From assembly GCA_009760855.2 (NCBI GenBank), contig WPIO01000013.1:4204501-4268500 (forward strand): a stretch of 64,000 nucleotides of DNA, written 5' to 3'. The notes under the pieces were generated by a model. The model did not search any database and was not told where the DNA came from. It was given only the letters and a program-made list of their open reading frames with translations. Numbering within the stretch: position 1 is the first letter of the stretch; each line of letters starts with the position of its first letter. Shown here piece by piece: positions 59,262-64,000 of the stretch. Position numbers and translations under genes: made by a program. The stretch comes from Cristatella mucedo (Eukaryota; Bryozoa; Phylactolaemata; Cristatellidae).

Positions 59262-59429
59262 GGCATGACTGACTAATTCTGTTTTCAATGGGGTGCCTAA
59301 AAATTAAGCAATTAAGCCTCTATAGTTGGCGATGGATATGGCTGCAAGGCTAGTTAACAAATCAAATAAATTTAGCTGTGATTCTTTCTTTGCAGAAAAA
59401 CATATGACGGCTCCCAGTTGATCAGCAGA

Positions 59430-59790
59430 TACAGATCAAAATTAAAATTCTGACTCACAAGATCCGCCATGGCTTGGCTCCATCATACCGATCAAACTGT
59501 TGCACCAATATTATCCTCTTTGTGCCTTCAGGCGCTCAATACACAATATATTGGCTCACCATTCTTTTATTTTCAGACCGTTACGACAGAAGCTTTTGCT
59601 CTGAAGGTGCTAGACTGTGAAATTTACTTTCATAATTCTTATACATTTTCTCGTGCTGTCAACTGTGGCATATCCTTTCCTGCCGTCCTGCGCTGCTACT
59701 TCTGCACAACTCACTTCATTCCTTCGCCAACCTTCTTGACTCGGCCTTGCGTCGCACTTTCTCTTCGTTGATAGAGGTGAAGTTTGTATG
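59430..59790 (+). mobile_element. LINE family 2 fragment
   Basis: On + the C-terminal frame reads ILTHKIRHGLAPSYRSNC, then the block ATCCTTTCCTGCCGTCCTG matching the family 2 end. It lacks the final 100 bases and the tail. A similar HGLAPSY segment appears in the copy at 55571-56330 as CGLAPSYPAELL. Confidence 0.75.
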
Positions 59791-59844
59791 TACATAGAAA
59801 TTGCAATGCCACAGCAGACTAAATGTTTGCCCCCTCATATAAGT

Positions 59845-61170
59845 GATGATAACATTAATATAATAATGATATTAGCGAAAGTTTGTATTGATCTCCAAGA
59901 GAAATAAGTCTATTTCTAGGAACTTAACATATGCTAGAGAGAGGGAGAGAGAGAAGAGAGAGAGAGGAGAGAGAGCAAATTCGCTGGCTAGTGATAGCAT
60001 GCACAGTTTGAGCATGCACAAACACAAAAAGGATAATATAGATGGCTGGAGCAAAGTCTACAAGCAACAAGTGAGTGTTAGCTTCATTTTAAATGCGATC
60101 AAGTCAGGGGTTGTGGAGATGTCAGGGGTCGAGGAGTCAGCCGAAGACTTTGGCAGAACCCCAAATTAAGGAGGAGCCATACCTAAATGATTTGTAGTCT
60201 GTTAGAAGCAGAACTGGTGCTACGATGGAGAGCCTCATCAGGAAGCATTTCCGATAGGTAGGCCTGAGCAAAAGGATCAAATAGTGAGCTTCCAGAAGAC
60301 GATCTCAGAAGTCGATACTCTTCTTGATGGGTTGCCAGTGCAGGCTCGAGAGTGACTATTATGGCAATTACCATGTTCCCGACCCACAATAGCTGAAGAA
60401 TATTGCACCGTTTGCATCTTATTGCACAGGCCGGAAGACCTGCAAAGTGTTATAAAAAAGCTAGATAGGATTTCACGGATGCATGGAACAGCAGCTTGCT
60501 ACTGTGTCCTTATCAATGCAAGTCGGAATTATTTTCACAATGTCGTGGAGCTGAAAGTAAGGAAACGTGATTGTGGGGCTAATTTGATTACCCAGTGAAA
60601 GGTCATTTTGGAGCGGGCCACCAAGAATTCGTGCAGAGGCTACAGGAGATATTCAGGCAGAGCCCGTTTTGAGGATCAGGAGAGCGACACTGCGATCATC
60701 CGTAATAATTAACTTGCCATTCATCGGCATTATATTTGAAAACGTCTGTTGGCTTCTAACCTCAAATGACAGAAAGGGAGTTGAATGAGTTTCAGGTGCT
60801 ACAGGCAAAGAGAGATCTGAGAGAACAAGTACAGCTGTGTGCCATCTGCATACAAATAAAAGCCGAGATTGCACTTGGGTCCACTTCTTTTCACATCTTC
60901 CTCTCCCCATCTTCACAGTGCCCGGGTAACCACCAGCTCAAGCCCGCGGGGTACCTGGTACTTCAAAGGGTCACCGATTGACCGTTGGCTGCTGACATAG
61001 GCGCTCTGAAATCGCCAACCGAGATCGAGGCCAAAAACTATTGCAGTGCATTGCCAATGATGTCCAGGCAGAACGATAGACACTCAAGCGATAGACACTC
61101 AAGATGCTCGATGGCATTAAACCGCATAGATATCCAGCACAACTAGCAGAGAGACACTGCAGCATGCCAG
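59845..61170 (-). mobile_element. Decayed L2-like LINE, about 1.3 kb
   Basis: The 3' end (AGTTCCTAGAAATAGACTTA complement) is interrupted by GA-rich sequence at 59936-59974. Recognisable pieces upstream include a DTQLYL-like site in a degraded frame near 60850-60780, and sequence matching 5800-6000 of the older LINE (about 60990-61130). Many stops and indels. Confidence 0.7.
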
Positions 61171-61289
61171 CATTCCTAACAAGGTCAAAGGTGCATACTC
61201 AAAGCAGGGACGAATCTGTGGAGCAATTTGCTCTGACATCGCACTATAACCTAGTTGTTAGGTTTTACATTGTGCTATGCAACTTGTGC

Positions 61290-61690
61290 ATGTAAGTTAA
61301 CGATGAACCTTCCTTCCTTGATCTGTAATTCTGCAAGCACACAAAGACTAAATGGATGCTACACTGGAGGGTTGTCTATGGCACACTCAAAGCCTAAGCA
61401 GCTTTCGGTATGTATGCAGTAGTCAGCAGACTTGATCTCATGCAACAAAGAGAAAGTGAGAAGCATAGCTGAATCAGCAGGGCAGTCGAGAAAGTGAGTA
61501 GCATGTGAGAAGCAGCACAGGGCAGCTGCAAATGATGTGCAACAGTCGGCTGCAGGAGATAAGATGTCGCTGCGTAAGAACTATGAAGGCGAGCTCCACA
61601 GACTAGGACCTGCAGAGCAAAAGCTTCTAATGCCAAAAAATCTGTAATCACAGGAATAGAACAGCTAACCTTTTTTGTCCATAGAGGACC
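61290..61690 (-). mobile_element. LINE family 2, 3' end fragment
   Basis: Contains AGCAGCTTTCGGTATG, CATGCAACAAAGAGAAAGTG and AGATGTCGCTGCGTAAGAAC, matching the other family 2 ends with about one difference per 8-10 bases. The TACATT-type tail is not preserved. Confidence 0.75.
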
Positions 61691-62747
61691 CGGGCGAGAT
61701 CTAGTACCGACTTCTTAATCAGCGGCCTGACAACAGGCTCTTTGAAAGATGCTGGAACAATACTTGAGGGTAAGGACATAGACATTAGTTGAAAAATGGC
61801 AGACCTTTAGAAAAAAGGTCGAGCGTGGTAAACGGAGAACTGCTGCACTAGGCAAGTACCACCTGGGCACGTAAATCTGCCAAGATGATCTAGCCTTATG
61901 CCGATGCCCGAAGATGAGAAATTCGGCCAGTCTCTCTGTAGCCAACACCGAGGAGTCGCTGAGCGCAGCAGTAGGGCACAAGGCTTTCTTCAGCCACGCA
62001 GCGGTTGACACAAACGGCGGCAACGCACATGTCAACCGGCAGCCTCGGCAACCTGCCTGCCAGCAGGCAAATGCAACGACAGTCCGCTGCTGCAGCAGCA
62101 GCTGCAAGCGCTTGCCCCTCGCAGTCACGAGCCGCCAGGACCTGTGCGAGAGGCTGTGGCAGGCTGAGCCGTCACTGGCGATGGCACGACCTCAATCTCG
62201 TTACGAGGCCGATGGAGCAAGCAAGAGGCTGCTGCTGCCTCGCCACCACAGGTGTTCGGGGCACCTGCTGGCTGCAGCTGTCTGGCCACACGGCATACAT
62301 CCACCGCCACCACCAAGCCGCAACGGCACGTGGCATGTGCACACAGACATTGTTCTCATCGACTCACTCCAGCGCTAAAGCGACTACGATACAGATATGG
62401 GCGCACAGCGAGCATTGTTTCAATCGACTTGGACCCGGTCGCCAGTTGCAGTGCAGTCATGACTGCGGTGACTGTGTCAACAGCAGCCACCTTTGTCTCA
62501 ACGCGAGCACCCTGCCTCTTTAGCTCCCTTGTATTGTGATGATCCTTCAAATCGATGGATTGGCTCGGGCCAATAAGCCAAAGCCATTTAAAAAAAAAAG
62601 AGGAAAGGCTCTGGCCGGAGCCACCAGCTCCTTCCCTACGCCACAACTCACCGTGTGTGCGTGCGTGTGTGTGTGTGTGTGGGCGCGTGCACGTTCGTGC
62701 TTGCCGACAGCCAGCCAGCAAGTGGCGGCATGCTAACACCGCTGCCA
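61691..62747. other. Unassigned sequence with ambiguous open frames
   Basis: Frames of 130-170 codons are open on both strands across 61914-62748. The minus frame ends at a strong donor (GGA|GTGAGT near 62365), but the family is not recognised. A short GT run (62662-62680) is present. Confidence 0.4.
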
Positions 62748-62890
62748 TGGTTTGGTCCAGTTAACGATCTAGGTCAAGGTGAATGCGTACGATGACCGAG
62801 GTCGTGGGCTCGAGCTCATCGGCGTAAGTGAAGTGCCTGAATAGAGATTAAGTTCTCTTAGGGTGCTATACAAATGAATAATATTCTTAA
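62748..62890 (+). mobile_element. SINE S2: tRNA head with L2-like 3' tail
   Basis: TTGGTCCAGTTAACGATCTAG is A-box-like and GTGGGCTCGAGCTC is B-box-like. Then follow GTGAAGTGCCTGAATAGAG, ATTAAGTTCTCTTAGGGTGC and TATACAAATGAATAATATTC. It is nearly identical to the copy at 24388-24540 in the 3' half. Confidence 0.8.
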
Positions 62891-63469
62891 TACATGCCTA
62901 CCATGCGACCTCCTTTGCGACTGGTGGGATCGGTACAGGCCGACCGGCAAGCAGCCAGCACGGCAGGCAGGCAGGCGGTGCCCACAGATTATGCAGGCCC
63001 CTTGCCAACACAGGCACTGTAGAAGCAATTACGGGGCCCGAACACTACTCAGCCAACCTACGCACGGTCACCACAGGCAGGCAGTGCCCAGCTTATGCGC
63101 ACACGGTCATCATACCCGCCAGCGCCAGCAACATCTCACAGCTGCCAGGGTATGCATTTTTCCAATCCACGAAACAGAAGCTGCAATTGAATCATGCACA
63201 TAAGTTTCGACCTGCTGTGCCCCCCTCTGCTGCTGCACAAAACGAAACTGACTTGATTTAACATGACTGCTGCCAATCGCCATCGACTTAAGAAAACACA
63301 CAAACACACAAGCGTGCATGCAAACACTCCCCCAGACACATAGCACTTTGCAGGTGAACACACGAAAATCCTTCCTGGACGAATAAAAAATGGCAAGAAA
63401 AAAGCTGGGAAGCTGGAGCCAAACTGCTCTGCCAAGTAACATTCTATCGACAAGTCTAGTTGCTTGCCA

Positions 63470-63735
63470 TACCTTATGCAACGACATCTACTCTCTTGTT
63501 GGTCACTACGGCACATCCTTTCCAGCCGCCCTGAGCAGTTACTTCCGTGCTACTCACTACCTCAACTGGTCTCCTGACTCAGCTACGCTTGTCACTTTCT
63601 TTTTTGTTGCGTGAGATTGAAGTCTGCTGGCTACCGAAGTCGTACCGAAAGCTGCTCAGGCTGTGAGTGCGCAATGGGAAACTCTCCTGCGTGACACCCA
63701 TACAGTCTCTGTGGCTTTGTAGACTTACAGCCGGG
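63470..63735 (+). mobile_element. LINE family 2, 3' end
   Basis: The + strand frame ends with HYGTSFPAALSSYFRATHYL, and the UTR carries GAAAGCTGCTCAGGCTGTGA and CCATACAGTCTCTGTGGCTT. It passes into a tail of ATTAC/ACATT repeats. Confidence 0.82.
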
Positions 63736-63880
63736 GATACATTACATTACTAATTACGCATTATAGTACATATTGCATTTTACATTGAATTACACGTGGC
63801 GTTACACATTGCATTACACAATACATTACACGATACATTACAATTACATTAAACATTACACATTACACATTACATACTGA
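63736..63880. repeat. (ATTAC/ACATT)n tail of LINE family 2
   Basis: A 145-base irregular repeat of TACATT and ATTACA units follows the LINE end. It looks like an expanded 3' tail. Confidence 0.85.
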
Positions 63881-64000
63881 ACACTGATTTGGGATTCTTA
63901 CTGTTAGGGTATAGAGTGACTGAAATACGATTAGGACTTACTACTCACAGGCACGTGTATATCTGGGTCGCTAACCGAAACGTCGGTGGTAAAAGAATTT

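Noticed and set aside
63736-63880. Telomere- or satellite-like array
   Set aside because: The irregular ATTAC/ACATT units directly follow a LINE family 2 end and are best explained as its tail.

Overview
The window is eukaryotic, from a bilaterian animal that I cannot name. The genes have introns with GT..AG borders. There are many dinucleotide microsatellites, degraded L2/CR1-type LINEs and tRNA-derived SINEs, and nothing bacterial (no operons, ribosome binding sites or CRISPR). All gene models come from reading the sequence by eye; no database search was run.

Three real genes can be supported. (1) The 3' part of a FAM204A-like gene on + (exons 1606-1695, 17923-18035, 21430-21472), with earlier exons left of the window. 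Its 3' UTR probably contains an AGC/TAT minisatellite. (2) A complete six-exon MXD/MAD-family bHLH-zipper gene on + (coding 34176-36651, 237 aa), with a CpG-rich promoter and a ~1.45 kb 3' UTR ending near 38105. (3) On -, the last four coding exons found for a protein with a C-terminal SWIB domain, of UAF30/SPP27 type (57694-57761, 40846-40905, 40330-40384, 38259-38326). Its N-terminal exons were not found. MXD and the SWIB gene converge, and their 3' UTRs probably overlap near 38.0-38.1 kb.

Layout: 1-22.7 kb is the FAM204A-like gene with large repeat-filled introns. It holds an old L2-like LINE interrupted by a younger truncated copy of the same family (4.6-9.25 kb), then SINEs and long CT arrays. 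22.7-33.1 kb is mostly intergenic, with LINE/SINE pieces, perfect hairpins and a GC-rich stretch with unassigned open frames. 33.1-38.1 kb is MXD. 38.2-57.8 kb is the SWIB gene, whose 16.8 kb intron is full of GA/CA arrays, an inverted pair of L2 3' ends, SINEs, and one well-spliced candidate exon on the opposite strand. 57.8-64 kb is a mosaic of two LINE families plus a SINE.

The repeats fall into four families. L2-like LINE: 3' end with a GCGCTTTA...TTATTATTA tail. Second LINE: 3' end with an ATTAC/ACATT tail. SINE S1: tRNA head plus a body stem-loop. SINE S2: tRNA head plus a 3' tail matching the L2-like LINE, suggesting it was mobilised by that LINE. No defence system, gene cluster or clearly new enzyme system was found. 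The most unusual observations are a GA microsatellite acting as the polypyrimidine tract of a SWIB splice acceptor, the convergent MXD/SWIB 3' ends, a SINE stem-loop with a compensatory base change, and a set of perfect CAG/CTG-rich hairpins.
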